A stretch of 64,000 nt of DNA from Prorocentrum cordatum (Eukaryota > Sar > Dinophyceae > Prorocentrales > Prorocentraceae). Each line of letters starts with the position of its first letter. The stretch's first letter is position 1. The translations under genes were made by a program, and so were the position numbers. The stretch lies in contig CAUYUJ010001754.1 of the NCBI GenBank assembly GCA_963575745.1, positions 1-64,000 on the forward strand, written 5' to 3'. Of this stretch, positions 31,971 through 42,717 are shown piece after piece. The notes under the pieces are model-generated. The model had not been told where the DNA came from, searched no databases, and was given only the letters and a program-made list of their open reading frames with translations.

Positions 31971-34900
31971 TGGCCCACTGGGGCCTGTGAGTGGACTGAA
32001 GAACTGGCTGGCCTGCCCGTGTAGTTGCAGCCAGCCTGGGATGTCGCAGAGCTCGGCCCCTCTCCACCAGCGAGGGCGCCCCTTTCATCAGGCGGGCCGA
32101 CCTGGAAATGAACTGAAAAACAGGGTGGCCTGCCCGTGTAGCTGCAGCCCCCATGGGATGTCGTCGAGCTCGGCCCCTCTCCACCTGCGAGGGCGCCCCT
32201 TTCAACAGGCGGGCCGACCTGTGAATGGACAGAGGCACTGGCCGGCCTGCTTGTGCACGTGCAGCCTGCCTGGGAGGTCGAGGCGCTCGGCCCCTCTCCA
32301 CCAGCGAGGGCGCCCCTTTCGTCAGGCGGGCCGACCTGTGAATGAACTGAAGAACCCAGCACGTCACACCAGTGGTCGGCAGGAGGCCCTTCCTCTGGGC
32401 CAGCGGGCGGCGAAGTTTCCAGAGCATCGTGGAATTCGTCGCCGAGGTCGTCGAAGGGGTCCCATACGCCGCTGAGGGTGGACAGCCCTGGTGGCCCAGA
32501 ACGCGGCGGGGCGATTCGGCAAGATGCCTCCGCGGCGCCGCCTGGCACTTGGCACGGCTGGCAATCGAAGAAAGTCAGAGGGCCCCCCTCGGGCGCCGGT
32601 GCCGCCTGCAGTACCTCGCAGGGCGGGGCCGCCAGGGCCGCGGCGGGGGCCTGTCCCGACCCTCCGCGAGCGCCGCAGGCACCGGTGAGGTCGCCCGTGC
32701 GCGGCGGATCCCCGCTGCTGGCCCGACAGACGGCCAGGTGGGCGTCGAGGAAAACGCGGCCGAGCTCCGACGGGGGCATGGCCGCCCTCTTCGCCAGGGC
32801 TGCCTGGCGCTGCCTGGTCCGCTTGCTGTCAGGCCGCGCCTCGGCCTTGGGGCGCTGGGCCGCGGGCAGGCTGCGAGGGGCGTCCAGCGCCTGGTACCGC
32901 CATCGCTGGCGGGCGCCTCGCAGCGTGAGCTGGAGCCCGCAATGGGTGGCCCACGGCACCTGCAGGTAGGCCTCCAGCTTGAAGAGGTGCGCGTGCCCTT
33001 CCTTGGCAACGCCGAAGTCGAGGAGGCGGCCTTGGCCCTTGTCGCAGGTGGCGGCCACGTCGGGCAGGACGAGCTCCCCGCCGAGCTTGCCGATCCACTG
33101 CGACTGGGTGAGCTGCTGCGGGTCGTGGTTCCAGTCGCCGACCACAATCCACGGGGCGCGCTGCGCCGCCAGGAAAGCCCCGAGGGCGACGAGCGTAGCC
33201 TCGTTGCGCTTGCCGAAGCCCAACGCAGGGTGGAGGTAGAGCACCGCGACCACGATGTTGCCCGCAGCGGTGTGCAGGACCATGGGCGCGAACCCGCGCA
33301 GCGCGTCGCCCTTGGGGTCGCGCCAGTGGTCGAAGGTGGTGGCCTGGAGGTGGGCGCGGACCGCCATCACCTCGCCACCCGTGACGCCGCCCTTGCCCGT
33401 GGAGACACCCGGGGAGTACGTCGCCTTCCAGCCGTCCTTGCGGAAGGCCTTGATGATGGTCATGGCGTGGCTCTCGGAGCGGCGCAGCTCCACGAACCCG
33501 ACGCCGTCGAACCGCTTGGCGCGGTCCGACTGGAGGAAGCCCTGCGCCTGCAGACCCCACTCCGTGATGTTGCCGTAAAGGATGCTGATGTCCGAGCTGC
33601 TGCTAGGTACGCTGCGGGACTCCGCCCCCATGCCCCGGCAGGCCAGCAGCAGGAGGAGGCGGCACAGCGTCCAAAGGCTGGCCGGAAGCCGCCTGCCGCC
33701 CCATGGCCTCGCGCCCCTGGGCTTCGGCATGCTCGCCCGCAGCTCGGATGGCCTCCTTGGCCTGCTGCTGCTCGTCGGCGTCGTCGACCCTGGCGCGCTT
33801 GGCTGCAAGAGTGGCCGCCTGGCGAGCTTCGGCACAGCGTTTCGCAGGGTTCCGCGCTTCCTCGTCGTCCTCGGGGACCTGCTGGCCGAGGGATTGGAGG
33901 AAGGCTCGGCTGGTGGCTGCCGTGTCCCAGACCGTGGTGGTGGGGGCCTGGGCGACCGCGGGCTGCGGGGCCTCGAGGGGCGCCGGTGGGGCGCGGTCGC
34001 GTGCCGCCTTGGCCTCCGAGATCTTCTGGAGGAGGCGGTCCTTGGCCTCTTGGAACTCCTGGCTGATCTCCAGCGCGTCAGCCCCGTCGAGGCCCTCGTC
34101 GTAGAGGTGGTCCTCGAGCTTCGCGACGACGTTCTCGAGGACGGGGATGACCTCCGGCTCCTTCCCGCCCTGGAGCCGCTGCTTGCCGATGTCGCCGAGG
34201 AGAGCGCGCGCCGCGGTGAGGTCCTTGTCGTGCTTGGCCTGCTGCTCCTGCTGCAGGGCCAGCTTGACCTCGAGCCGCTCGATGTCGGCCTTGGTGGTCG
34301 CGATGTCCTTGGCGACCGTGGCCGCGAGGCCCTCCAGGCGCTTGATGTCGCGGTTGCAGGCGGCGTAGCGCTTCCCGATGGAGAGGGTCTCCTGGCGCTT
34401 CGCCCGGAGGGCGTCGAGCTCGGTCCAGCGGAGCACATTGTCCTTCTCCGTGTCGCCCATGTGCTCGCCCGCCTGGACAAGGGCCGTGAGCCGCTTGATG
34501 CGTGCGAGATCCTCCGCAACATCGCCTTGGGGTTCGGGCGGAGACGGGGCGGCCGCGGTGTCGCCGACACCAGCACGCGCGGCGCCTTCACGGCGTGCCT
34601 GCTCGAGCTCCTTGCGGTGCTTGGCCTCGAGCTGCTGGCGGATCTTCTTCTCCATGGTCTCGTACTGCCAGGGAGCGAAATCCCCGGTGGGCTCGGACTG
34701 CGACAACTTGGGGCTGCGGTTGCGGGGGGCCGCGGGGCTGCCGCCCCCGCTGGGCGCGACCTCCCCGAACGAGATGCCCTTGTGGAGCTTGCAGCCGGCG
34801 CATACGAGGCTCCAGCCGCTGTTGCGGAACCGCGTGCCCTTGCTGGTCTTGCGGGCTCGCGTTCCGTGGCCGCCCGAGCTGTCGGACGGGGCGAAGCTGC

Positions 34901-35051
34901 CTGGGCCGCTGCAGCAGCCCTCCCCCTCTCTGGGGCCATGCCGTCGCGCGCGGGCCCGCAAAACTGTCGGGCTGAACAGCCCTAGCGCTCGCTCGGGAGA
35001 CAGAGCGATCCCAGTCTGGCCTGGAGGCTGAGAGCCCCCCAAGCATCGCAT
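31952..35051 (-). pseudogene. DinoSL-tagged LINE-like unit: coiled coil plus EEP endonuclease
   Basis: Translation can start at the ATG (35,051-35,049) directly after the spliced-leader sequence (MRCLGGSQPPGQTGIALSPE). The first frame (to 33,603) has a Cys pair (WSLVCAGCKLHKG), then a long coiled coil (METMEKKIRQQ-type, about 34,650-34,050) rich in Lys, Glu and Ala. The second frame carries an endonuclease/exonuclease/phosphatase domain at about 33,600-32,870: ILYGNITEWG, FVELRRSES, VVGDWNHDP, LLDFGVAK and THCGLQLTL supply the Asn, Glu, Asp/Asn, Asp and His positions of the fold. The order zinc site, coiled coil, EEP suits the 5' half of a non-LTR retrotransposon. No RT follows. The frame ends in tandem peptide repeats at 31,952. 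The two frames join by a shift between 33,600 and 33,700, so this copy is broken or has an undetected intron. Confidence 0.7.
31985..32345 (-). repeat. Tandem repeat, 114-117-bp unit, in the EEP frame
   Basis: Three and a fraction copies encode SVHSQVGPPDERGALAGGEG followed by variable residues. Units are multiples of three and stay in frame. Confidence 0.85.
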
Positions 35052-35073
35052 CTTGAGCCAAAATGGCTACGGA
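35052..35073 (-). other. Genomic dinoflagellate spliced-leader sequence
   Basis: The minus strand reads the full 22-nt DinoSL without mismatch (core CCGTAGCCATTTTGGCTC, ending AAG), directly followed by ATG. DinoSL is normally added to mRNA by trans-splicing from a separate small RNA, so its presence next to a coding start is the mark of an mRNA that was reverse-transcribed and inserted into the genome. Confidence 0.95.
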
Positions 35074-35943
35074 GCGCAGATGAAGGAGGAATGAGGAATG
35101 AGGGAGGAGGGGGAGGAGGAGGAGGAGGAGGACGAGGAGGAGGAGGAGGAAAGGGAGAGAGGTGGTGGGAACCCCTGTGCAATTGAGTATCACGAGTGGC
35201 GAACTCGCGGTCTGAATTCCGGGGCGCGATCTCGTGGAATCGCAAACAAAACTAGCTTTCCCAGAGACTCGATATTGCCCCAGGAGAGCTCCAAGTGCCA
35301 AGAGGGCCTGTGATGGCCCCAAGACGGCCCCAAGAGAGCACCGCGAGAGCTCCAAGAGTGCCTTGAAAACGAGATGCCCCACAGCCGCGCGCTGGTCCCC
35401 GAGAGTCACCGCCATCGCAATCATCATAGTCGTCGTCAGCCAGCTGGTCCGCCGCCCACCCGTTCGTCTGTCAGGGCTCTCCGGCCTAACCTCCCACCCA
35501 CCTGCCCGCAAGCAAGTGAGGGTCCGCCCGCCTCGACCCGCCCACCCGGCAGAGTCGACCCACCGACCTGCCCGCTCGCTTGCCTGAACCCCCGCCCTGC
35601 CTGCCTGCAAGCCCGTCCACCCGCCCGCCGACCCGACCCGCCCGCCTGTCCGACGGGGCCCGCCCGCTCGCTTGCCCGAAAGTCCGCCGCCCGTCTTCGA
35701 GACCCGCCTGCCCAAGTGTCCGCTCGCTCGCTTGTCTGAAAGCTCACTCTCCCACCTTCCTTGGTGCCCCGCCCGGCGTCGAGGAAGGGATGGTGGAGAC
35801 CAGAATGAAACTCGCTCCTGCGACTACTTTGCCACTTCCTGGTATCACTCTCTCTCTCTCTCTCTCTCCCTCTCGCTCTCTGTCCATTTTGTCTCCGCAC
35901 TCCATTCTCAATTCGGTAGATGCTCTGACGTGGAACCGCGCCG
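35074..35943. other. Repeat-rich intergenic stretch
   Basis: GAG repeats (35,100-35,155), a CCCAAGANGGCC-type island (35,275-35,360), CCTGCCCG/CTCGCTTGCC-type short repeats (35,440-35,745), and a TC run (35,845-35,885). No gene is supported. Confidence 0.6.
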
Positions 35944-37327
35944 TCAGTCGGAACTCGCCTCCGCGACCGAGACAAATGCATGCTGACCAGACCCGTCCAC
36001 GCTTTGAATGAGAGAAACGCGCTCAACACACGCCTCCGAAGGCGTCGTTGCATCCATGTGATCATCCTCTCCAAGCAGCCCTCCGACGGCAAAGCCAGTG
36101 TGCCCAAGATGCCTGACGTAGAAATTCAAATACGAGAGGCCCTGCTGCGTGATCCCATGGACAACCTTCAATTCGACCTTCCCGATTTTCATCCAATCCG
36201 GATGTGCCTCGTGCATACCCTGATGAGGGGGGAACGGTTAAGGGTACCGGCTCAGGGGGGAGGACATCGAGCTGGGTTGGCGATACATCGCCGATGGATC
36301 GGCGAGTGGCCCCAGATAGCCAACCCGGACATACCTGCGTAGGTTGGACTAGTCGGACCGAGGACAGAAGAACGTCGTCCAAGAACATGAGACCATCCGC
36401 TGGCCAAACTACACAGAACAGCCAAGCAACCTCCCCAGGATGCACAAGAACAGAACATCAGGGCACCTTCCCCGAACCGAATTCGATCTTAGACCTCGGT
36501 CCGACTGTAGCCCCCACCGGCGATGAATGGGCGATTGAGGTCGATGCGTCCTGCCTGAGCCTGGCCCCTAACGTGGCCCCCGACCTGGGCGCGGAAGAAG
36601 AGGCCGCCGCTCTCCTCCGCCTCCAGAAGGCTGAAACCGCTGGCCCGCTGCGCCTCCACCCACACCCCCGTGATGTTCAGCGCCTGGAAGTACATGTCCG
36701 CACACTGCCCACCCAGCCGGCGTGCCTCGGCCTCGACGCGAAGCAGCGCGCTTTCGGCGGGGTCTCCCCGCGGAATGTGGATCAGGACGTGCCTGCCGGG
36801 CCTCTGTAGGAGAGGAGCAGCAGCGGCATAAACGTACACTGTCGGAGGACAGCGCGGATTTTTTGAGATCGGCGCTGAACCCCCCCTCCCTGGCGCGTGG
36901 AAGTCGCCCAGCGCCGATCCGTAGAATGCGCGCGGAGCTCTGAAAGCGCATGCTACGTGTGCTTCTCTCCGCCGAGCCTCATCAGGTCGAACTTCTCGCC
37001 GTGGACGTTCTGCAGGTGCGGGTCGCCGGTGGCGCTGGCTCCGGTGGGCGGCGGCAGCCCTCCCCCCGTGGGACCCGTGGGCCCCCAGCCTGGAGGGTAG
37101 GTGGGGGTGGCAGCGCGCTGGGGCGTCGCGCTCGCCCCGTCGGCGAGGTCCGGCACGCTGCTGTCCTCGACGTAGAGCGATTCGGAGGTGGCCCCGTGGA
37201 GCACGTCGGGGGGGTGCTCGAAGGCGAAGGTCGCGAAGGAGGGCCCCTCGTCGGAGCTCATCGGCACCTGGAAGGACGCGGCGGGCGCGCAGAGGCCGAG
37301 CAGCGCCACCGGCCACGCGGTCCACAT
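35944..37327 (-). CDS. Secreted vWD-like protein, three exons
   Basis: Exon 1 (37,327-36,978) begins MWTAWPVALLGLCAPAASFQ, a good signal peptide, and ends in GDPHLQNVHGEKFDLM, like the start of a von Willebrand factor type D domain (GDPH-x-x-x-x-G-x-x-FD). Exon 2 (36,801-36,585) gives PGRHVLIHIPRGDPAESALL and ARRLGGQCADMYFQALNITG. Exon 3 (36,177-35,944) gives VELKVVHGITQQGLSYLNFY and GFAVGGLLGEDDHMDATTPS, then a stop. Both junctions keep frame: ATGAG|GC with AGAG|GCCC, and CCCAG|GTCG with GGAAG|GTCG. The product is about 265 residues and is probably exported or membrane-lumenal. I recall similar short vWD-like proteins as multicopy in dinoflagellates; the role is unknown. Both introns are foldback elements. 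Confidence 0.78.
36178..36584 (-). mobile_element. Intron 2 of the vWD-like gene: foldback element, family B
   Basis: The 407-bp intron holds an inverted repeat from about 36,557 to 36,249. Outer ends are GGCTCAGG...CATCGA and TCGATG...CCTGAGCC, and inner ends AGTCGGACCGAGG and CCTCGGTCCGACT. The CATCGCCGATNNATCGGCGA core and GGCTCAGGGGGG end recur at 41,113-41,397 and 50,213-50,385. Confidence 0.75.
36802..36977 (-). mobile_element. Intron 1 of the vWD-like gene: foldback element, family A
   Basis: The 176-bp GC-AG intron is dominated by an inverted repeat (about 36,846-36,945): an arm with CGGAGGACAGCGCGGATTTT...ATCGGCGCTG pairs with CAGCGCCGATCCGTAG...GCGCGGAGCTCTGAAAG. The same element with the same flanks recurs in the intron at 37,864-38,080. 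Confidence 0.8.
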
Positions 37328-37639
37328 CGCTGCCTTCTGGGCGGCCCTCTGGCGGAGCGGATCGAAATAGAGAGGCGCTGCTGTATGCAGTGTGCAGGAG
37401 TGTGCGCTGCGTCTCGAGGAGGGTGGCAACGAGCAGCAGGCGGGCGGCGATGTGGAGAAAGGCGAGAGGGACGAGGAGGAAGGAGGATGACAGAGGAGTG
37501 TAGGGAGGAGGGACGACGCAGGAGGTTGAAAGGAAGGACGGAGGAGGGAGGGAGGAAGGAGGGAGGGAGGGGGAGGGAGCGGAGGGTGAAAGCAGGGCGA
37601 AGGGCATTTGGCCCCACGGACAAGGATGACCCAAAAGAC

Positions 37640-38102
37640 TCCCCCTGCCCCTCGCCCTGATCCACCTTCAGACACTCGCCTCCCCCATCAAGGAACATCT
37701 TGGGCATGCGTGCCATGTGTTCTCGTATAGTCTCGTCGTTCCCATTGCTCGTCCTGCCCCTCCCGTGGGCCCCCCAAAATGTCATCCTTTCAATCATCTG
37801 ACTCCCTGTCCTCCCCCCCATCCTCGCTCTTCAACGCTCCTTTCCAAAACTTCCCCACGTGGCCTGCGGCACGCGTGCAACCTGGTCGGACGTGGGTTGG
37901 CGCCAACAGAAGAAAAACAACAACACAGACAGGAACGTTCGGAGATCCGTGCGGATTTCTTGGATCGACGCTGGATCCCCATCCCTGGCGCCGAAGGGGC
38001 CCAGCGCCGATCCATGAAATCGAGGCTTAGCTCCGAAAGTCTATGCTTACGCAGATGCTCTTCCTCGAGTCTAACCCTGCCTCTGTCCAAGATCGGGCGC
38101 AA
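37640..38102 (-). CDS. Exons of an unrecognised spliced gene
   Basis: Minus-strand segments MRPILDRG (38,102-38,081), HVGKFWKGALKSEDGGEDRE (from 37,863) and NDETIREHMARMPKMFLDGG (about 37,742-37,640) are protein-like. The first junction keeps frame across a 217-bp intron (38,080-37,864) with AGAG|GC donor side and GCAG|GC acceptor side. Start, end and the second junction are not resolved. No family is recognised. It lies upstream of the vWD-like gene on the same strand. Confidence 0.5.
37864..38080 (-). mobile_element. Intron with foldback element, family A second copy
   Basis: The inverted repeat (about 37,938-38,050) has arms GTTCGGAGATCCGTGCGGAT...GGATCGACGCTGG and CCAGCGCCGATCCATGAAAT...GCTCCGAAAG. 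It aligns to intron 1 of the vWD-like gene through both arms and through the outer flank (GAAGNNCANNTGCGTAGCAT-like). Confidence 0.75.
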
Positions 38103-38149
38103 GGTGGGGAAAGGGGGATATTCGCCACCGTGCAGTGTGCACGCTGGGG

Positions 38150-38550
38150 CATGTGGTCATGCTCCTATGCTGTCTGGAAAAAAAGGTCTCACTTGCGTTT
38201 CCCTAACCAGCTTGTCCGTGAGGGTCCTCTACAATACTTCTCAAAAGCTGAATACAGGGATCGCCAGACCTAGAATCGATGGGGCGCCGATTGTCTCCCG
38301 TTGTCTCCCGGTGTCCCGCTCCGACTGTCTCCCGTTGTCCCATGTTGTCTCCATGATCACTCCAGGTGTCTCCGTACATGCCCCTCTCCCCGCCAGAGCG
38401 TGCAGCTGTTGAGGGTCTCCTGCTGCAAGCCAGGGCCGGTCCCCCCCGGCCCCTAGTCGTACGCGTCGCTCGAACAGCCGACCCCCTGGGGCCCACCCTG
38501 GGGTTGTCTTTTCGGCGCTCTGTTTGACTTCCATACGGCGCCATGACAAC
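38150..38550. other. Short TGTCTCCCGT repeats, no gene
   Basis: TGTCTCCCGTTGTC-type units repeat at 38,290-38,370. The rest shows nothing identifiable. Confidence 0.5.
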
Positions 38551-38554
38551 TGAG

Positions 38555-39030
38555 GGGACCCACTATAGCCTCAGGATGCCTCCAAGCTGGTCCAAGATGC
38601 CTCGAAGATAGCCCCAATTGCCCCACGACGGCCCAAGTCAAAGAGGGCTCCAAGAGGGCTCCCCAGGCGGGCCTAAATAAGCCAACAGAAAGGGTGTCAA
38701 ATTAGTTTTGCACATGTGATCGCATTCCCGCCTTTCGGGCTTCCGACAGCCCAAGACGGCTCCAAAGGCCTCCGAGACAGGCCGAAATGCCCCCAAGACG
38801 ACCGAAGAGGCCCAAAACATTGCCCGAAGAGGGCCCGAGATGGCCCAACAGGCCTCCCAAACTGGCCGAAACCCCTTAAGATGGCCCCAAGACGACCCAC
38901 AAAGGCCCCCAAGACAACATCCGAAGATGTCAGACGGGCCAAGAGAGCCCCCAAACGGCAAGAGGCAACAGATACAGCCAACGAAGGCTCCGAGAAGCCC
39001 TTCAGGCGGGCCCGGAGAAGCCAAAATCGA
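38555..39030 (+). repeat. CCCAAGANGGCC island 1
   Basis: Degenerate short-period repeats of CCCCAAGANGGCC, GGCCCAA and GGCTCCAA over about 470 bp. Similar islands are at 35,275-35,360, 39,715-39,875, 53,700-54,300 and 57,640-57,860. Confidence 0.7.
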
Positions 39031-39217
39031 TTGCACCCCCTCCACAGCGCAACAACCAGCAAACGAAGCATCGAATGCCTGAAGTGCCGCGCGCAGCAGC
39101 TGATTCTGGCAGCCACGCTACCCAGCGCCCCTTCATTCCTCTCCCTTCGCATTCCTCTTTTTCTTCTTCTTTTGACTAGTATTTGTGCTCTTCTTGTTTT
39201 TCCTCCTCGTGCTCTAC

Positions 39218-39440
39218 CCTCCTCCTCCTCCTCCTCCTCCTCCTCCTCCTCCTCCTCCTCCGCCCATTCCTCCTCCTCCTCCTCCTCCTCCTCCTCCTCG
39301 TCCTCCTCCTCCTCCTCCTCCTCCTCCTCCTCCTCCTCCTCCTCCACCCCCTCCTCCTCCCCCTCCCCCTCCTCCGCCTCCTCCTGCTCCTCCTCCTCCT
39401 CCTCCTGCTCCTCCTCTTCCTCTCCCTCTGCCTCCTCCCC
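39218..39440 (+). repeat. (CCT)n microsatellite
   Basis: About 220 bp of CTC/CCT units with few interruptions; spurious Pro, Leu, Ser, Gly and Glu frames on both strands. Confidence 0.95.
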
Positions 39441-39449
39441 CCTCCTCAT

Positions 39450-41112
39450 CCTCCACAGATGCTGCCCACTGCTCCGTTAGCTAAAAGAACGGGGCCAGGA
39501 CTAGGAGGCAACTACTGGGAGGTATTCATTGGATCGACTGGCTGCTAGGTTCAATCATGAGGCTACTGAACCGATGTTGATCGGATTTAGCACAAGACTA
39601 AGCCGAACTAAGCAGGATTGAGCGGGATTCGGCTAGCTTAGACTGGATCTCCATCAACGATATATCAGCGTCGGTGCTGAATGTGACCTCCCACGAGTTG
39701 CATCCCAGGACCCCCCATGCTTCGACCAATGCCCGAAAACAAGCCCCAAGAGGGCCCCAAAAGGCCCACAAGGAGGCGCTAAGAGGGCTTCGACAGCTCC
39801 CAGAGTGGCCCCAAGATGGCCCCAGGACCGCTCTGAGATGGCGTCCAAGATGCTTCGGAGAGGCTCTTAGAGCAGAAGGGCCGCCGCAGACGCCTTCATG
39901 GCGAACGCCTGCCGCCGTCGCCGTCGTCGCCCCTTTCCTCCCCTCCTCCTCCTCCTCCTCATCATCATCCTCTCACCTCACTCTTTATCCTCTCTCCGCC
40001 CCGTCCTCGTTCTCCACTTTCTCCATTACCTCCTCCTCCTCCTCCTCCTCCTCCTCCTCCTCCAACGGCAGCCTCACAGACTGCGATCGTTTCTGGATGG
40101 ACTTGCCGGCATCAGCGAAGCGCCAACCAAAAGGCATGTGGCTCTCGCCCTAGCGCATCGCACATTCGTGTCCACCATTGCCAACCGAGCGGATGGAGGA
40201 TAAGTCGGTCTCGAAGAACGTGGCTGCCGCCTTTGGCACCGCGCACAATCGCCGTGAACAGCGCCAAACTGACCGGAGGGAGGGCGGCACCCTGCCAGAG
40301 GGGGGCTCCCGCGGGATGCTGCCTCCAGCTGCCTGCCACGGCACGCGCGCCTCCACAACAGCTCCACGGACGGAGAGCGGCTCGCTTGAAGCTTCCTCCG
40401 ACCTGATGGCCCAAAGCTTACTACACGTCGGCACGAGTGCTCCGCTCACTTAACACATCCTGAAACTGCTATGATCCTACATCTTGACGTGCCCCAAAAC
40501 CACGAAGGTGGAAGCAAACCGTGTTCGAACGGGGCTATTGCCTGAATCGCAAGCCCAGAGGGCATTCGTCTGCAATTAGGGCGCACCCTTGTTTGACAAA
40601 GAATACAAATCAGGACTGATGAGGAGGCGGCTCGGAACGGGAAGGCACTGCAACATCGTCGATGTCGCATCCTTTGTTTACCCTGACCATCCTCCTCCTT
40701 GGCACGTCGCTGAACAAGAACCCTCCTCGAAATGTGCGTGTAATCCTTGCGCAAGGGCCACGCTAGTCGTCGATGTACCGTTCCAATGCTAGCGGATGGC
40801 CTCCCATGGGGGTCCGCGATCCCTGAAGAAAATCCAGTGATTCTCGAAGGGAGTCCTCTGATCCCCGAAGGGAACCCTATGATCCTCCTTCAATCCTCCT
40901 CCTCCTCCTCCATTTTCTCCTCCTCCTTCTCGTCCCGCTCCGACGAGAATGACGACGGACGTCGCCAGGAGGCCACTGGGGGCCCCAAGAGGCCCCCGGA
41001 GGTCCCCAGAGGTTCCCAGAGGCCCCCAGGGGCCAGAAGCGTCCAGCATGCTCGAGGCCTTAGACCCTCGAAGTCATCGCGAAAGCTCCCCGAATGAGGA
41101 GGAACGAGAAGG
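39450..41112. other. Non-coding stretch
   Basis: A CCCAAGANGGCC island (39,715-39,875), CTC runs (39,940-39,965; 40,030-40,068; 40,890-40,930) and CCCCNAGAGG repeats (40,970-41,040). No gene-like segment is convincing. Confidence 0.5.
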
Positions 41113-41397
41113 AGGAACTGGCGCACAGGGACCAACGCAGACTTGGCGATCGGCGATACCCTGCCGATAGATCGGCGACAAGGCCCCGATGGCCAACCCC
41201 ACCGTTCCTGGTCTTGCCGTCGCTCGGACGTCCATTTCCGTTGCATTTGTCGGTTTCGTGCGTGTTTTTTTGCTCGATGGTCCAGGATGATCCTCGATGG
41301 TCCTCGCCGAGAAAAAAATACACACGTCCGAGCGATGCCAAGTGGTCCAGTGAGGAATGGGTGGTTGGGAGCTGATGCGCCCCCCCTGAGCCAGGCC
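41113..41397. mobile_element. Foldback element, family B
   Basis: Arms of about 130 bp face each other around AGGATGATCCT (about 41,283). Matching pieces include CTGGCGCACAGGG with CCCCCCTGAGCCAG, CAACCCCACCGTTCCTGG with CCACTTGG...CACCCA, and GTCGCTCGGACGT with ACGTCCGAGCGAT. It shares the CGATNNATCGGCGA core with the element in intron 2 of the vWD-like gene. Confidence 0.75.
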
Positions 41398-42111
41398 CCC
41401 CCCGCCCCCGCTGCAGTCCGCACCGAAGGTCACACGGGCGAAGGGCCACTCGGCTTCCGAGTCATAACCCGGGTCTCCGGGAGGGGCTCGTGACGATCCA
41501 GGACCCTCTGGAACGCCCTCGGCGAGGCGCAGCTGCGGAAACACGTCTCGGGGCTGGAAGGAGGCCGACAACCGACGAACACGTGCGAGAGCTCGGGCAG
41601 CAAAAGCAGGACCAATGAGAAGGCCGTGGGAGCGCATCAGCGTGCTGCTGTTGGAAACGCCAGGCCTTCGAGCAACAACGACGGAGTCACACGCTGACGG
41701 GATCCCAACGCCGGCGTGCCATTGCCAGTCTCCTCCCTGCCGGGAAGAACTCGAACCTCGAGCCTCGGAGCCCCGCTTTCCGTTGACATCCACCGATCTA
41801 AGTTTTGGTCTGTCCGCAGAAGTCTAGACCGCTCCCCGGGGGTAGCTCTTCGGCCCACAGACCTGTTCTTGGTAGACCTTGCCCCAAAGACTTGGTCTCA
41901 GAGGCTGAGATGTGGAAAACACGCCCAGATTGAAACATTATCTCACTGGAGATCTGGGAACCTCGAACCTCGGAGAAAGGCGGTTTGACAGTGGATTGTT
42001 CGCACGGCCTCGGCCGATCAGGAGTGGCTCCTCCCAAGGGTGAGGAACAATGATCTCGCCGCTGCTTCACATGGAACGTCGAGGCGCGAATGCCGCTGCA
42101 TTTCCACGCTG
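41398..42111. other. Non-coding stretch
   Basis: AACCTCGNNCCTCGGAG appears at about 41,753 and 41,952. A plus-strand segment ALGEAQLRKHVSGLEGGR (about 41,505-41,570) shares ALGEAQL with the minus-strand exon at 42,590, but no gene can be assembled. Confidence 0.4.
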
Positions 42112-42640
42112 CTACCACAACGACCCCTCGAACCGCACAACCTCGAAGCCCCCCCGTGGTTGTCCCTGACTGAGCCCCCCCGCCCGAGCGGAGGCCCCGC
42201 GCGCCTCCTTCTGCGCCGCGGCCTCCGCCTCGCGCACGGCGGCCGCGACGTCCGCGTTGGCCTTCGTGCGCGCCTGGGGTGCGAAGGCGCTCCCACGCGC
42301 AGCGGCAGCGGCAGCGCCGCCGCGCGCACGCGAGGGCGTCGGCCGTGTCCCCCGACCCACGACCATCCTCGACTCTTCTCCCTCTGCTCGACCTTCCTCT
42401 TCCTCATCCTCGATCTTCCTCCTCCTCCTCCTCCTCCTCCTCCTCCTCATCATCCGCGATCCTCCTCCTCCTCCTCCTCCTCCTCCTCCTCCGCCGCCTC
42501 GTTCCTCCTCGACCCACCTCGATCCCTGGATCCGTCGATTCCCAGCAAGTTCCCCAGGCTCGGGGCGCTCTCCAGCAGCTGCGCCTCGCCGAGCGCTCTG
42601 GGAGTGCCCGGGCGCGGCCCGAACGGCCGTCGGAGGCCCC
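42112..42640 (-). CDS. Coding-like exons, Ala/Glu-rich, unrecognised
   Basis: Minus-strand RALGEAQLLESAPSLGNLLG (about 42,605-42,535) and, after a CAG acceptor followed by GC, ARTKANADVAAAVREAEAAA (42,277 to a stop at 42,112, ending VVRFEGSLW). The intervening sequence holds CTC repeats like other introns here. The donor is not fixed and no start is seen. The second segment is probably helical. Function unknown. Confidence 0.45.
42415..42505 (+). repeat. (CCT)n microsatellite
   Basis: CTC/CCT trinucleotide runs separated by ATCATCCGCGAT. Confidence 0.9.
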
Positions 42641-42717
42641 GGCTGTGACCCGACGGCCACCCAACATCCCAGAATCCTCAGCATGCAAGACTCGGGGGCG
42701 CGCAAACATGGATTAAC

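Noticed and set aside
32372-34066. 564-codon plus-strand frame
   Set aside because: It is the complement of the EEP region in GC-rich DNA.
31952-34939. 995-codon minus-strand frame as one intact protein
   Set aside because: Its first 430 or so codons are Arg/Ser/Pro-rich and overlap the coiled-coil frame that follows the DinoSL and looks like real protein. Only the part after about 33,640 is credible in this frame.
33582-34985. 467-codon plus-strand frame
   Set aside because: It is antisense to the coiled-coil and EEP coding region and shows no family signature.
39015-39040. Third DinoSL relic (GCCAAAATCG)
   Set aside because: Only about ten bases match and it lies in a CCCAAGA island, so chance is sufficient.
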